The notes: a model not told the origin generated them from the sequence alone. DNA of 34,810 nucleotides from Candidatus Niyogibacteria bacterium (GCA_016186495.1 JACPLO010000001.1:75907-110716), one strand, 5' to 3'; shown: positions 1 to 9,255, counted from the first letter of the stretch. A program made the numbers and translations.

Positions 1-2
1 AG

Positions 3-185
3 CTTGAAAATTCTTCTTATGATAATGATGAATTAATTGCTTTTTTGATGGCGATATATAAAGAGAGCGCGGCAATTGATTTTGTTCAGTTGTGGAGTTT
101 AGAGGGAGGGAGCCGCTCTAATGAAAATAAACAAAAACTAATTCCATTTGTTGATTTAATTGCCAAAAAATTAAAAATAGATTAA
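3..185 (+). CDS. C-terminal fragment of an unrecognised protein
   Basis: An open frame runs in from the left edge and ends at TAA 183-185, giving the last 60 residues of a protein whose start lies outside the window. The tail is hydrophilic and probably helical, ending in K-K-L-K-I-D. I see no motif that allows a function call. It is followed by a 138-base gap with a possible promoter, so it is probably not co-transcribed with the radical SAM gene downstream. The lack of in-frame stops and the plausible composition support a real gene, but 60 residues is a short sample. Confidence 0.5.
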   Translation, partial: LENSSYDNDELIAFLMAIYKESAAIDFVQLWSLEGGSRSNENKQKLIPFVDLIAKKLKID

Positions 186-240
186 AAATTATTTTTTAAG
201 CACAGTTTTCTTAAAGAACAGAATTTATGCCGCATTTATG

Positions 241-268
241 TTGACTTCTTTGTATGTTTTGATAACTT
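241..268 (+). promoter_or_regulatory. Putative sigma-70-type promoter
   Basis: A TTGACT box at 241-246 (five of six matches to TTGACA) is followed after 16 bases by TAACTT at 263-268, a weak -10. It lies in the gap between the partial first gene and the radical SAM gene starting at 324. The region is AT-rich, so chance matches are likely. Confidence 0.3.
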
Positions 269-323
269 ATCATTAGACGAAATTGAGTATTTTCTGAACT
301 TTTAAAAAGAAAGGATATAAAAG

Positions 324-2298
324 ATGGCCTCTGATAAAAGGTTGATAATTTTTCTGGCTGATTTGGATCATTTTCGCCTCGGTAATCGTTATTCTGTGCC
401 GTTAGGCATAGGGTCTATTACCAGTTACTGCCGGAATATTTATGGCAAAGCGATAGATATTTTTCTGTTTAAAAATCCTAACGAATTGATGGCGGCAATT
501 ATGCGGCAACCTCCGGATATTTTAGGCTGTTCTTTTTTTATGTGGAACGCCAATCTTACGCTCGCGATAATAAAGGCTTGTAAAATTATCAGCCATCGGA
601 TGATTACGGTGGTTGGCGGACCGAATGTCGCCAGAAACTCTGATCGTTATAAGGAGCTTTTAGCAATCTGTCCGGAGCTGGATATAGTGGTATTGGATCA
701 GGGAGAGAGGTCGTTTGGCAATATCTTAAAAAGGGTTTTTCAAAGCGGCCGGCAATTTGAGATGATTTTTGCGGAGAGTATTAACGGCAACGCCATCCGT
801 TTGGGCGGGAACGGGCCGGTTGCCAGAGGAAAAGTTGAGGGGCAAAGTATTGATATTAACTCCTTTCCTTCGCCATATTTGATGGGGTATTTTGACAAAT
901 TTTTGCAAGATGGATTTTTGCCGACGTTTGAGACTGTGCGGGGTTGTCCTTATCAGTGCACTTTTTGCGGCGGAGGTATAAATTCATTCTTACCTCTCGG
1001 GGTTAAAAATGAACAGACAGTTTATGATGAATATCAGCGCCTTTATGTTGGATTTATTCCGAAAGACCGGATTCCCGCGGATTAACAGCGGAGCGTCAAA
1101 TAAGCGAAAAACCAAAACTTCTATCGCTATTATCGCCAATATGGCGGAGATGATGGGTTATCTGTATTTTGCTTTGCAAACTTTAACGGAAGACGTGCTG
1201 GCCAATACCAAAAGAGTGAATATCCCGGTTGAAATTATTGAAGAATTGGTGGCTCTTTCCAAAAAGAGCCGCCGGCCGATCCACGTGGATATGATTTTTG
1301 GATTGCCCGGCGAAACGTTAAAATCATTTCTGGAAACTATTGACAAGGTTTTATCGTTGGGTATCGCGGTGCCCGGAATTTACATATTGAAAATGTTGGC
1401 CGGTACGGCCATTGCCGAACAAGATCGCAAAAGATACGGTTATAAAACCAAATTTAGGCCGCTTAATGGCCGTTATGGCGAATATGAATTTATTCCGGGC
1501 CATCTGACGCGCGTTATTGAAACGGAAGAGATAGCTTGGCAAAACAACAGTTTTAGCGCGAATGATTATGCGGCGATAAGAAATTTCGGTTTTATCTCAA
1601 TGCTTTTAGTGGGTCTGGGAGCATTTGCCGATACGATTTTTTATTTGCTGTCTCGGGGCGTAAAATTTACAAAAGTTTTTAAAATTATCCAAAGTAATTA
1701 CTTTCGTTATCCTCGCCTAAACGCTCTGCTCAATGAGTATCGGTTGTATTCCGAAAAAGAATTATTTGACAACCAAGATGAGCTAATTAGCCGGATAACC
1801 AATAATAACAGCTTGTGGGATGACTTGCTTAATGGCCGAGGAATATTTTTTAAGCTGGACCACGGATTTTCCGGTTATTGTTTGTTTGAAGACCCGCAAA
1901 TATTGGACGACATTGAGGAGATTATCCGCCAAGAGGGAAAGAGCATGCTTTCCGATCGGGATTATGTTGGTCTGGAGGCGGTGTTGAGTCGTGATCGATT
2001 GCATCGGGTTATTCCGAGTAAGGCGGCCAGCAGATTAACAAGAGCGGATATCGCGTTGGAGATAGTTGCAAAAGAAGAGTTTGATTATGAAAGGTGGAGA
2101 GACGCTAATTTCTCTGGTTATCTTGAGGATTATCGTTTGCCGGTTTCGGTGAATAAAATTTATGTTCTAGAAAATTGTGATTTATTTGGCGCGGTAATTG
2201 ACCAATACTCCGAACTGACCGGCTTTGTGTTTTACGAAAAAATAATAATCTGGGGGCCTAAGAATTTGAGGCGAACCTGCCGCTCGGAAAAAATATGA
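324..2298 (+). pseudogene. Cobalamin-binding-type radical SAM protein, broken by frameshift and internal deletion
   Basis: Two overlapping frames encode the halves of one radical SAM enzyme. The first (324-1085) has a B12-binding-like alpha/beta N-terminus with a VVGGPN motif, then the iron-sulfur motif C-P-Y-Q-C-T-F-C (Cys208, Cys212, Cys215). The second frame is recognisable from about 1045 to 2298. It reads LFRKTGFPR and then HVDMIFGLPGETLKSFLETI, typical of the C-terminal half of the radical SAM barrel. The part between them, which in relatives I recall includes a D-D/A-N-F-G strand, is missing. I estimate 25-30 residues lost, out of frame, near 1041-1053. An AAAGGA site precedes the ATG at 324. 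Intact members are oxygen-sensitive enzymes, often modifying lipids, cofactors or sugars; this copy is probably inactive unless the break is an assembly error. The call is firm as to family, not substrate. Confidence 0.75.
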
Positions 2299-2313
2299 CG
2301 CGAAGCGTTGAAA

Positions 2314-2341
2314 CCGCCGGATTTAAACCGGCGGCTTTTTA
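2314..2341 (+). terminator. Rho-independent terminator
   Basis: A 7-bp GC-only stem, CCGCCGG (2314-2320) paired with CCGGCGG (2328-2334), has a 7-base loop and is followed by C and five T. It lies just after the stop of the broken radical SAM gene. Confidence 0.85.
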
Positions 2342-2475
2342 TTCGGTATTTTAGAGAGATAAAATATGATGTTTTTGCGCGTCTTGTAATTTATTAATAT
2401 TAAGTATATTGTTTTAAGAGTTAAAATAGGATTTTTTAGAGAACTTTGAAAATTTGATACAAGGAGAGATACACA

Positions 2476-3342
2476 ATGAAAAAAACAGCGCAGGACGTGA
2501 TAATCAGCGGCGCAAGAGCCGCTTATTACGCAATCGTAGAACCATTAATGTTAAGCAATGCAAGACTTCTTTATGAAAAAGAATATCGGCAAAAGGACAG
2601 GCCTCTAATCAGTGTTTATTGTCCGACTTATAACAGAGGCCGGCTTTTTATGGAGAGAGCGGTAAAGTCCGTGTTAAGCCAAACTTACGAAAATTTTGAA
2701 TTTATAATCGTAGGTGATTGTTGCACGGATAATACCGGTGAGCTGGTTGCGGGTATTGCGGATAAGAGGATCAGATTTTATAATCTTCCTCAAAAAAGCA
2801 GCGGTTATCCGTTAACCGCCGAAGGCAGATGGCTTGCGGGTCCTGTTAAAGCGGCAAATCAAGCGTTGGAATTGGTGCGGGGAAAATGGATCGCCCGCAT
2901 TGATGACGACGATGTTTGGACTAAAAATCATTTAGAGTCTCTTTTAGGGTTTGCCCAGGAGGGACAATATGAGTTTGTGTCGGCGTTGCATGAGGAAGAA
3001 AGGCGCGGCCAAAGAAAAGTTGTGGACGGCGAGCCGGCTGACGGCCCGTATTATAGGGGCAAGAAGAAATTTGCGGAAGCTCATGGCCCAAAGATTGGCT
3101 GCACGCAGACTTGGTTTTACCGATCTTACCTTAGGTTTATGAGATATAACATAGATTGCTGGCGGAAAAATTGGAATCGCGTGAATGACGCTGATCTTTC
3201 TGTAAGAATTTTTAAGGCCGGAGTTCGGATGGGTTTCTTGGAGGAGGTTTTAGCTTTTATTTATCCAAGGCCGGGAGAAAATACGGTAGGCTTGGAAGCT
3301 TACAGAGAAGCAGAAAGTTTGGGTTATAAAGTTCATAATTAA
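2476..3342 (+). CDS. Family 2 (GT-A fold) glycosyltransferase
   Basis: This 288-residue protein transfers a sugar from a nucleotide donor, probably at the inner membrane face during surface glycan assembly. After about 45 N-terminal residues comes the GT2 start ISVYCPTYNRGRLF, then SVLSQTYENFEFIIVGDCC and the acidic metal/nucleotide site RIDDDDVW near residue 145. The donor and acceptor cannot be read from the sequence. The start is supported by AAGGAG at 2461-2466, 9 bases before the ATG. It is followed after 21 bases by the radical SAM gene at 3364, and the two share the terminator at 4264, so they look like one transcript. The length is normal for a single-domain GT2. Cys residues following the usual GD strand (GDCCTDN) replace the more common DDGS-type sequence. 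Confidence 0.85.
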   Translation: MKKTAQDVIISGARAAYYAIVEPLMLSNARLLYEKEYRQKDRPLISVYCPTYNRGRLFMERAVKSVLSQTYENFEFIIVGDCCTDNTGELVAGIADKRIRFYNLPQKSSGYPLTAEGRWLAGPVKAANQALELVRGKWIARIDDDDVWTKNHLESLLGFAQEGQYEFVSALHEEERRGQRKVVDGEPADGPYYRGKKKFAEAHGPKIGCTQTWFYRSYLRFMRYNIDCWRKNWNRVNDADLSVRIFKAGVRMGFLEEVLAFIYPRPGENTVGLEAYREAESLGYKVHN

Positions 3343-3363
3343 TCAGCAAGGAGGATAAATGAA

Positions 3364-4254
3364 ATGAGATCATTGTATAAAGCAAAGTTGATCCAGATAG
3401 AAATAACCAACAGATGTTGGTTGCGATGCGCAAATTGCACCAGATTCGTCGGGCATCATAAGAATCCTTTTATTATGGATTTAGAAACAGTTGAGAGGGC
3501 ATTGCAGTCGCTTGAAGGATTCCCGGGAAGCGTCGGTTTGATGGGCGGAGAGCCGACGCTGCATCCGCAATTTTCGGAAATATGCGGGCTCTATCAAAAA
3601 TATTTTCCCGATGAAAAAAGAAGGCAGCTTTGGACTTCCGGGTATAAATGGAAAGAATATAAAGATATAATCACCGCCACTTTTCCTGCTGAAAATATTC
3701 TTTATAACGACCACTCGCAAGAAGATGAAGGTTTTCATCAGCCTTTGCTTATTTCGGCGGATGAGATTATCGCAGATAAAGAATTGATGTGGCGGTTGAT
3801 CGATGATTGCTGGATTCAAAAAAGATGGTCGCCGTCCATTACTCCAAAGGGATGCTTTTTTTGCGAAGTGGCGGCGGCCGCAGATATGCTCTTTAACGGT
3901 CCCGGGGGCTGGCCTATAGAAAAAGGTTGGTGGAAAAAAAATCCCGAAGATTTTCAAGATCAAGTCAAAAGGTATTGCAAAGATTGCAGCGCCGCCATTC
4001 CGCTTGAGATACCAAGCAGCCATCAGAAGTTTGATTTAATTTCGCCGCGTAATTTGGAGCGGCTGAAAAAAATCGGTTCGCAAAAAGTGAAAGAGAATAA
4101 TTTTAAGATTTATAATCAGCCATATACACTGGCTGATTATAATAAGTTTGCGCCGACTTGGGCTCCGGGGTATTTTAGGGATTTTATCCAAAAAGAGCCT
4201 ATCAAGAAAGAGCCGCATACTAAGAGAACGGATAAGTGCGGTACAAAAAAATAA
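3364..4254 (+). CDS. Radical SAM protein with Cys-rich C-terminal region
   Basis: A 296-residue radical SAM enzyme. The cluster motif C-W-L-R-C-A-N-C lies at Cys18, Cys22 and Cys25, right after IEITNR, and GGEPTLHP (SAM-binding GGEP) follows near residue 62. A second cysteine set, GCFFCE near residues 163-168 and CKDC near 204-207, suggests an auxiliary SPASM/twitch-type iron-sulfur cluster. The substrate is unknown; with a GT2 gene 21 bases upstream, a sugar or lipid-sugar is plausible. AAGGAGG at 3348-3354 sits 9 bases before the ATG. An overlapping ATG at 3359 would encode only Met-Lys before TGA, so 3364 is the real start, although that mini-frame could affect initiation. The C-terminus is Lys-rich. 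Confidence 0.8.
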   Translation: MRSLYKAKLIQIEITNRCWLRCANCTRFVGHHKNPFIMDLETVERALQSLEGFPGSVGLMGGEPTLHPQFSEICGLYQKYFPDEKRRQLWTSGYKWKEYKDIITATFPAENILYNDHSQEDEGFHQPLLISADEIIADKELMWRLIDDCWIQKRWSPSITPKGCFFCEVAAAADMLFNGPGGWPIEKGWWKKNPEDFQDQVKRYCKDCSAAIPLEIPSSHQKFDLISPRNLERLKKIGSQKVKENNFKIYNQPYTLADYNKFAPTWAPGYFRDFIQKEPIKKEPHTKRTDKCGTKK

Positions 4255-4263
4255 ATAAGCATC

Positions 4264-4290
4264 AAGGCTGCTCCTACGGGCAGCCTTTTT
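4264..4290 (+). terminator. Rho-independent terminator
   Basis: AGGCTGC (4265-4271) pairs with GCAGCCT (4280-4286) around an 8-base loop, followed by a T run to 4290. It closes the glycosyltransferase/radical SAM pair. Confidence 0.85.
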
Positions 4291-4322
4291 ATATATTTAA
4301 TAATGTGGTATAGTTTTACCTG

Positions 4323-5099
4323 ATGAAGAGGCGGATAAACCAAAAGAAAAACATTATTAGCGGATTAAAAGTGCTTGCTATTATCCAGGCCCGTTCAGGG
4401 TCTAAAAGGGTTCCGAATAAAAATATTAAAAATTTTTTAGGCAAGCCGTTGATCGCTTATACCATTGAACAGGCGCTTTCTTGTGTTTTTGTGGATAGAG
4501 TTGTTGTTGATACTGATTCGCCAAAGATTAAGAAAATTGCCGAAAAATATGGAGCGGAAATCCCGTTTTTGCGTCCTCGGTATTTGGCGACGGATAAGGC
4601 GCAGGGCATAGACAGCGTTTTATATCTGATTAAAAGATTAATGAAAGAGGAAAATTATATGCCTGATTATGTTTTGAATTTACCGCTCGTCGCTCCTCTT
4701 AGGGATAAAGCGGATATTGAGGATTGCTGGAAATTAATCAGACAGACTCGCGCGGATTCTGTCGTAACAGTTTATTCAGGGTCGCCGCGGATATATTATT
4801 TGGATAGCGATCAGAATTTGGCTTTAGTGAACGGCTCAAAAAAAGAAAGGCAAACAACCAACACGCAAGAATGGCGCGCGGGATATTATTTAAATAACGG
4901 AGTTTTTCTTACAAAAACCGACGCCCTTCTAAGGGAAAAAAATGATATTACCAAAAAAACAAAAGCGATGATTTATCCTAAATGGCGTTCCGTGGACATT
5001 GATACTCCGGAAGATTGGGCGATTGCGGAAGTATTATATAAAAATCGGCAAAACATTGTTCGGCGCATTAAACAAATTAAACCAAAATCCAAGCGATAA
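4323..5099 (+). CDS. CMP-nonulosonic acid synthetase (cytidylyltransferase), cassette 1
   Basis: A NeuA/LegF-type enzyme that activates a nonulosonic acid with CTP to give the CMP-sugar. The N-terminal nucleotide loop ARSGSKRVPNKN (about residues 23-34) is the family signature. It is followed by GKPLIAYTIEQAL, VVVDTDSPKI, IPFLRPRYLATD, the NLPLVAPLR region and, near the C-terminus, VDIDTPEDWAIAE, where the Asp residues are metal ligands in this family. The ATG at 4323 gives 258 residues with a Lys/Arg-rich head of about 16 residues; an in-frame GTG at 4371 directly before the first strand is an alternative. No clear Shine-Dalgarno site is seen for either. It opens the packed operon ending at 10592. 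Neu5Ac and legionaminic acid cannot be told apart by sequence; the neighbouring genes favour a legionaminic-type product. Confidence 0.88.
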   Translation: MKRRINQKKNIISGLKVLAIIQARSGSKRVPNKNIKNFLGKPLIAYTIEQALSCVFVDRVVVDTDSPKIKKIAEKYGAEIPFLRPRYLATDKAQGIDSVLYLIKRLMKEENYMPDYVLNLPLVAPLRDKADIEDCWKLIRQTRADSVVTVYSGSPRIYYLDSDQNLALVNGSKKERQTTNTQEWRAGYYLNNGVFLTKTDALLREKNDITKKTKAMIYPKWRSVDIDTPEDWAIAEVLYKNRQNIVRRIKQIKPKSKR

Positions 5100-5111
5100 A
5101 TAAAAATTTTT

Positions 5112-6053
5112 ATGAAAATCGGCTTAATCGGTTTCGGCTCCATCGGCCAGCGGCATTATAAAAATTTACAGAAATATTCCAAGGACATCACTGTGCTGAC
5201 TAAAAGAAAAGATGTTTTTTTGCCAAACATAGTTAAAAATTGGAGGAAATTTTTGAATAACGGCCCTTTTGACGTTATTTTTATCGCTAATGAAACGCAT
5301 AAACATATACCAACCATTAAAAAATGCATTAGTTTGGAGCCAAGGGCGATTTTTGTTGAAAAGCCGCTTTCTCACGACACGAAAGAATTAAGGCGCGTGG
5401 AAACATTGTTAAGGCATAGAAAAATCAGTCTTTGGGTCGGATATTGTTTACAATTTTATAAACCGCTTTTGCGAATCAAGAAAATTATTCAAAGTAAAAA
5501 ACTGGGCAAGATTTATTATATGCGGATTTTTGCGGGAGGAGATCTGCGGGCGTGGAGAAAAAGAGATTATCGCGGATCTTATTCTGCCAAAAAGGAAGAA
5601 GGAGGAGGGGTGATGCTGGATTTGGTCCATGATATTAATTATCCGGCCTGGATTTTAAATGATATTTTAATGCCAAAATCCGCGTTTGCCGGAAAAATAT
5701 CAAAGCTTAATATCAATTCTGAAGATTTGGCGGAAACCGTCATGATTTCAAAAAATAAAGGCGTTGTTGTTTCCGTTCATCAGGATTACTTGACTGTTCC
5801 GGGAGGGCGAATTTGCGAAATAGGCGGCGCAAAAGGCACTTTACGCTGGAATTCCGCGGATGACGCCATAACTATTTTGCTTAAAAAAGGATTTTTTAAG
5901 GAGAAAATTAAGATTGATCGCAATGATATGTATGAGAGGGAGTTGGATTTCTTTTTTCGGCAAATGAAAAGAAGTAAATTTTTTACTAACCTTAATCAAG
6001 CGATTGCGGATATGTTTAACGTGGAATATTTAAAAAAATTGGCGCGAATATGA
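5112..6053 (+). CDS. Gfo/Idh/MocA-family oxidoreductase
   Basis: A 313-residue NAD(P)-dependent sugar oxidoreductase. The N-terminal Rossmann motif is GFGSIGQRH (residues 7-15). The cofactor/catalytic motif EKPLS has Glu83, Lys84 and Pro85. The C-terminal domain contains GGGVMLDLVHDINY, matching the family's GGG...D..H..D pattern, so the usual catalytic Lys and His are both present. It lies 12 bases after the CMP-synthetase and overlaps the next gene by ATGA. Such enzymes often accompany nonulosonate clusters, where they oxidise or reduce a precursor or side chain; the exact substrate here is unknown. The start is the first ATG, right at the beginning of the Rossmann fold. Confidence 0.85.
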   Translation: MKIGLIGFGSIGQRHYKNLQKYSKDITVLTKRKDVFLPNIVKNWRKFLNNGPFDVIFIANETHKHIPTIKKCISLEPRAIFVEKPLSHDTKELRRVETLLRHRKISLWVGYCLQFYKPLLRIKKIIQSKKLGKIYYMRIFAGGDLRAWRKRDYRGSYSAKKEEGGGVMLDLVHDINYPAWILNDILMPKSAFAGKISKLNINSEDLAETVMISKNKGVVVSVHQDYLTVPGGRICEIGGAKGTLRWNSADDAITILLKKGFFKEKIKIDRNDMYERELDFFFRQMKRSKFFTNLNQAIADMFNVEYLKKLARI

Positions 6054-7039
6054 TAAAAAATCCATTAACATTTTTACAAATAGGGCTTGGTTCAATGGGG
6101 AAGCGCCGGATTCGCAATTTAATCGCCAATGGAGAAAAAAATATCATTGGTTTTGATTTTTCCGGTGAACGGCGAAAGGAGGCGGAAGAAAAATACGGCA
6201 TAAAAACCATTGAAGATTTGAATGAAATTTCCGTGAGCGATTTTGACGCGGTAATTATTTCTACTCCGCCGAATCAGCACGGAGATTACATCAGGTTTGC
6301 CTTGCAAAACAAAAAACATTTTTTTACGGAAGTTGCGACAAGCGATGACGGTTATAAAGAAATTTTTAAAAACACGGACACCGATATAGTTGCGGCGCCT
6401 TCGTGCACATTTCGTTATTTTTTGCCTGTCCGGATGATAAAAAAACTGTTGGCTGAAAATAGAATTGGACGCATTCTTGCTTTTCAGCATCACAACGGCC
6501 AATATCTTCCGGACTGGCATCCGTGGGAGGATTACCGCAAAGTATATTTTGCCAAAAAAGAAACAGGCGCTTGCCGCGAGATTTTGCCGTATGACCTTAT
6601 TTGGCTGAATTGGCTTGTAAATTCTGAAATTGACGGGATTTTTGGTTATATAACAAAAGTTTCAGATTTGGATATGGAGGCCGATGATTTAATCATGAGC
6701 AGCGTAAAATATAAAAATAATATTTTCGGCAATATTATTATTGACGCCATTTCCAGAAAACCGTTTGTCACATTGCGGATTTTGGGGGATAAAGGCGTTT
6801 TGGAATGGGATTGTATGGATTCAATAATTAAGCTTTATAACGGCGAATCAAAATCTTCCGAAACAATTAAGGTGCCGAAAGGAAATCCCGAAACCGGATA
6901 TCTTGCTCCCGAAGAGATGTATATTGATGAAATTAAGGCGTTTTTGGACGCCGTGCGCGGCCGGACGAAATATCCGTATTCTTTTGAAGAAGATGTAAAA
7001 AATTTACAAACTCTTTATCAATTAGAATTAAAACAATGA
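6050..7039 (+). CDS. Gfo/Idh/MocA-like protein lacking usual catalytic residues
   Basis: A 329-residue member of the same family as its upstream neighbour, with the Rossmann motif GLGSMGKRR (about residues 13-21) and IISTPPNQHG. The family EKP motif is replaced by EVA (Glu94, Val95, Ala96), so the catalytic Lys is gone. In the later GGG...D..H..D region the sequence reads EILPYDLIWLNWL, placing Tyr where His is expected. It overlaps both neighbours by ATGA, so it is translationally coupled to the apparently intact paralogue at 5112. It could be a non-catalytic partner subunit, a binding protein or an enzyme with altered chemistry. Family membership is clear; loss of activity is inferred from my motif alignment. 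Confidence 0.8.
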   Translation: MIKNPLTFLQIGLGSMGKRRIRNLIANGEKNIIGFDFSGERRKEAEEKYGIKTIEDLNEISVSDFDAVIISTPPNQHGDYIRFALQNKKHFFTEVATSDDGYKEIFKNTDTDIVAAPSCTFRYFLPVRMIKKLLAENRIGRILAFQHHNGQYLPDWHPWEDYRKVYFAKKETGACREILPYDLIWLNWLVNSEIDGIFGYITKVSDLDMEADDLIMSSVKYKNNIFGNIIIDAISRKPFVTLRILGDKGVLEWDCMDSIIKLYNGESKSSETIKVPKGNPETGYLAPEEMYIDEIKAFLDAVRGRTKYPYSFEEDVKNLQTLYQLELKQ

Positions 7040-8100
7040 AGCGCGTTAAAGACATGATTATTATAGGAAAGAAACGAATCGGCAAAGATTATCCTGTTTT
7101 TATAATTGCCGAAGCGGGGGTTAACCACAATGGTTCTTTGCAAATCGCTTTAAAACTTGTTGACGCGGCGGCAAAGGCCGGAGCGGACGCGATTAAATTT
7201 CAGACTTTCAAAGCTGAACAGGTGGCCACGCCGGAAAGTAAAATGGCGAGTTATCAAAAAAAAAACATCGGCAAACAGGAAAGCCAGTTGGAGATGTTAA
7301 AAAAACTGGAATTAAAAGAAGATTTTTACGCACCGATCATTAAAAGATGCCATGAAAAAAATATAATTTTTTTATCAACTCCGCATGGAGGATTTGAAAG
7401 CGTGGATTTTTTGAAGTCGCTTAATGTTCCGGCTTTTAAATTTGGTTCAGGAGACATCAATAATTTTCCCGTGTTGGAATACGCGGCTAAATTTAACAAG
7501 CCGATGATTATTGGCGCGGGTATGGCTTCAATGAAAGAGGCGGCATGCGCGATTGCGGCAATTCAAAAAGCGGGGAATAAAAAAATTATTGTATTGCATT
7601 CCACTTCAAATTATCCCACTTTTCCTTTTGAGGTAAATCTTCGCGCTATGCAAACCATGATGAAAGAGCTTGGTGTTTTGGTCGGATATTCCGATCACAC
7701 ATTGGGTATTCAGATTCCGATTATGGCAGCAACTCTCGGCGCTTCAATAATAGAAAAACATTTTACTTTGGACAGAAAAATGTCCGGGCCGGACCATAAG
7801 GCGTCTTTGGAGCCGAAAGAACTTCGCGCGATGGTAAAAGCGATACGAGATGTTGAGATTATTATGGGCAGTCACGTAAAACAGCCCGTGGCTTCTGAAA
7901 AAAAACATAAGCTGCTGGCCAGAAAAAGCATAGTGGCTGCCGGAAATATTAAAAAAGGCGTTAAAATTAAGGAAAATATGCTGGCAATAAAAAGGCCGGG
8001 TAAGGGCACAGAGCCGAGGTTTTGGAATAAGATTATAGGCAAAAAAACAAAAAAGAATTTAAAAAAAGACCAATTTATCGTTTGGCGCGATTTAATATGA
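7036..8100 (+). CDS. Nonulosonic acid synthase (NeuB/LegI family), cassette 1
   Basis: Condenses phosphoenolpyruvate with a six-carbon amino sugar to give a nine-carbon nonulosonic acid. The TIM-barrel signature runs IIAEAGVNHNGSLQIALKL (residues 23-41), AIKFQTFKAEQV, KFGSGDINN, and GYSDHTLG with metal-binding His221. Then come EKHFTLDR with His242 and GPDHKASLEP. A C-terminal antifreeze-like SAF domain (about residues 293-354) reads RKSIVAAGNIKKG and RPGKGTEPRFWNKIIGKK. The total of 354 residues is normal. The first ATG overlaps the previous stop as ATGA; an in-frame ATG at 7054 is an alternative. It is flanked by the CMP-synthetase operon and the NeuC/LegG-like epimerase, giving synthase, epimerase and activating enzyme in one transcript. 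A legionaminic product is favoured over Neu5Ac only by context. Confidence 0.9.
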   Translation: MKRVKDMIIIGKKRIGKDYPVFIIAEAGVNHNGSLQIALKLVDAAAKAGADAIKFQTFKAEQVATPESKMASYQKKNIGKQESQLEMLKKLELKEDFYAPIIKRCHEKNIIFLSTPHGGFESVDFLKSLNVPAFKFGSGDINNFPVLEYAAKFNKPMIIGAGMASMKEAACAIAAIQKAGNKKIIVLHSTSNYPTFPFEVNLRAMQTMMKELGVLVGYSDHTLGIQIPIMAATLGASIIEKHFTLDRKMSGPDHKASLEPKELRAMVKAIRDVEIIMGSHVKQPVASEKKHKLLARKSIVAAGNIKKGVKIKENMLAIKRPGKGTEPRFWNKIIGKKTKKNLKKDQFIVWRDLI

Positions 8101-9254
8101 GAAAGAAAAGAAAAATTTGCTATATTACGGGAACTCGGGCGGATTACGGATTAATGGAAAACGCTCTTATGAAATTAAACAAGCAGTTTGATTTGTCTTT
8201 GGTGGTAACAGGCGCGCATTTGTTGAAAGAATTCGGTTATACGATTCGGGAGATAGAAAAATCAGGGCTTAAAATAGCGGGCAAGGTGCGAAGCATCGCG
8301 TCCGGAGATACTAATTTGGATATGGCTGTTTCTTTTGGCGCGTGCATTCGCGGAACAGCTAAAATATTGGCAAAAGTGATGCCTGATATTATTTTGGTTT
8401 TAGGAGATAAAATAGAACCTTTGGCGGGAGCGATGGCGGGAGTGGCGTTAAATATTCCGGTGGCTCATATTCACGGCGGAGATCAGGGAGATGGCAAGGC
8501 GCATATTGATGATATGGTCAGGCACGCTATTACTAAATTTGCTCATATTCATTTTCCCGCGACCAAAATAAGCGCTGAAAGGATTATAAAAATGGGAGAG
8601 GAAAAGTGGCGGGTTCACATCATCGGTTCACCGGCTTTGGATGATATTTTTTCGCAGAATTTTTATTCAAAAAAATATATTGAAGAAAAATACGATATTG
8701 ATTTAAAAAAACCGCTGATTCTTGTTATCCAGCATCCGACGCCGTCTCAGGCAGATGAAGCGGGACAGCAGATGAGAGAAACTCTTCAGGCGCTGAGGGA
8801 TATCAATGAAAATACGATTCTGATATACCCGAATGCCGATGCTGGCTGGAAAAATATAATTAAAGCCATAAAAGAATATGAAAAATATGATTTTTTGCGC
8901 GCATATAAAAGTCTTCCGCGCAAAGATTATCTTAGCATTATGAAGTATGCGCGTGTTATGGCAGGCAATTCTTCCAGCGGGACTATAGATACTCCATTAT
9001 TTAAATTGCCGGTTGTGAATATCGGAACAAGAGAATCCATTAGAGAGCATGCCGCTAATAAGATATTCGTTCCGCATAAAAAAGATTTGATAAAGCGGGC
9101 CATAAAAAAAGCTTTGTTTGATAAAAATTTCAGAATGGCCGTGAAAAAATGCAAAAATCCTTACGGCGATGGCCGAGCGGGCTCCAGAATGGCGAATATT
9201 TTTAAAAAAATAAAAATTAACGACAAATTATTAAATAAGCGCCTGACTTATTAA
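8097..9254 (+). CDS. UDP-sugar 2-epimerase (hydrolysing), NeuC/LegG-like
   Basis: A GT-B-fold epimerase that releases UDP while inverting C2 of a UDP-N-acetylhexosamine, supplying the amino sugar for NeuB. Visible motifs are CYITGTRADYGLM at the N-terminus, ILVLGDKIEPLAGA, HIHGGDQGDGKAHIDDMVRHAITK, and near the C-terminus MAGNSSSGTIDTPLFKLP and VVNIGTRE. In this family a HxGGD..G..DD..RH block and the SSG loop bind UDP. Starting at ATG 8097 gives 385 residues and the ATGA overlap seen throughout this operon; the frame extends upstream to a TTG at 8082, which I reject. NeuC (UDP-GlcNAc to ManNAc) and LegG (the 2,4-diacetamido sugar) cannot be separated by eye; the dehydratase and aminotransferase at 12.6-14.8 kb fit LegG. 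Confidence 0.87.
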   Translation: MRKKRKICYITGTRADYGLMENALMKLNKQFDLSLVVTGAHLLKEFGYTIREIEKSGLKIAGKVRSIASGDTNLDMAVSFGACIRGTAKILAKVMPDIILVLGDKIEPLAGAMAGVALNIPVAHIHGGDQGDGKAHIDDMVRHAITKFAHIHFPATKISAERIIKMGEEKWRVHIIGSPALDDIFSQNFYSKKYIEEKYDIDLKKPLILVIQHPTPSQADEAGQQMRETLQALRDINENTILIYPNADAGWKNIIKAIKEYEKYDFLRAYKSLPRKDYLSIMKYARVMAGNSSSGTIDTPLFKLPVVNIGTRESIREHAANKIFVPHKKDLIKRAIKKALFDKNFRMAVKKCKNPYGDGRAGSRMANIFKKIKINDKLLNKRLTY

Positions 9255-9255
9255 A

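Noticed and set aside
3481-4023. 180-residue open frame on the minus strand
   Set aside because: It is opposite the radical SAM gene, has no ribosome site and reads as a mirror of the plus-strand coding pattern.
8082-8096. TTG start for the NeuC/LegG-like gene
   Set aside because: ATG 8097 gives the ATGA overlap typical of this operon and starts right before the first strand.
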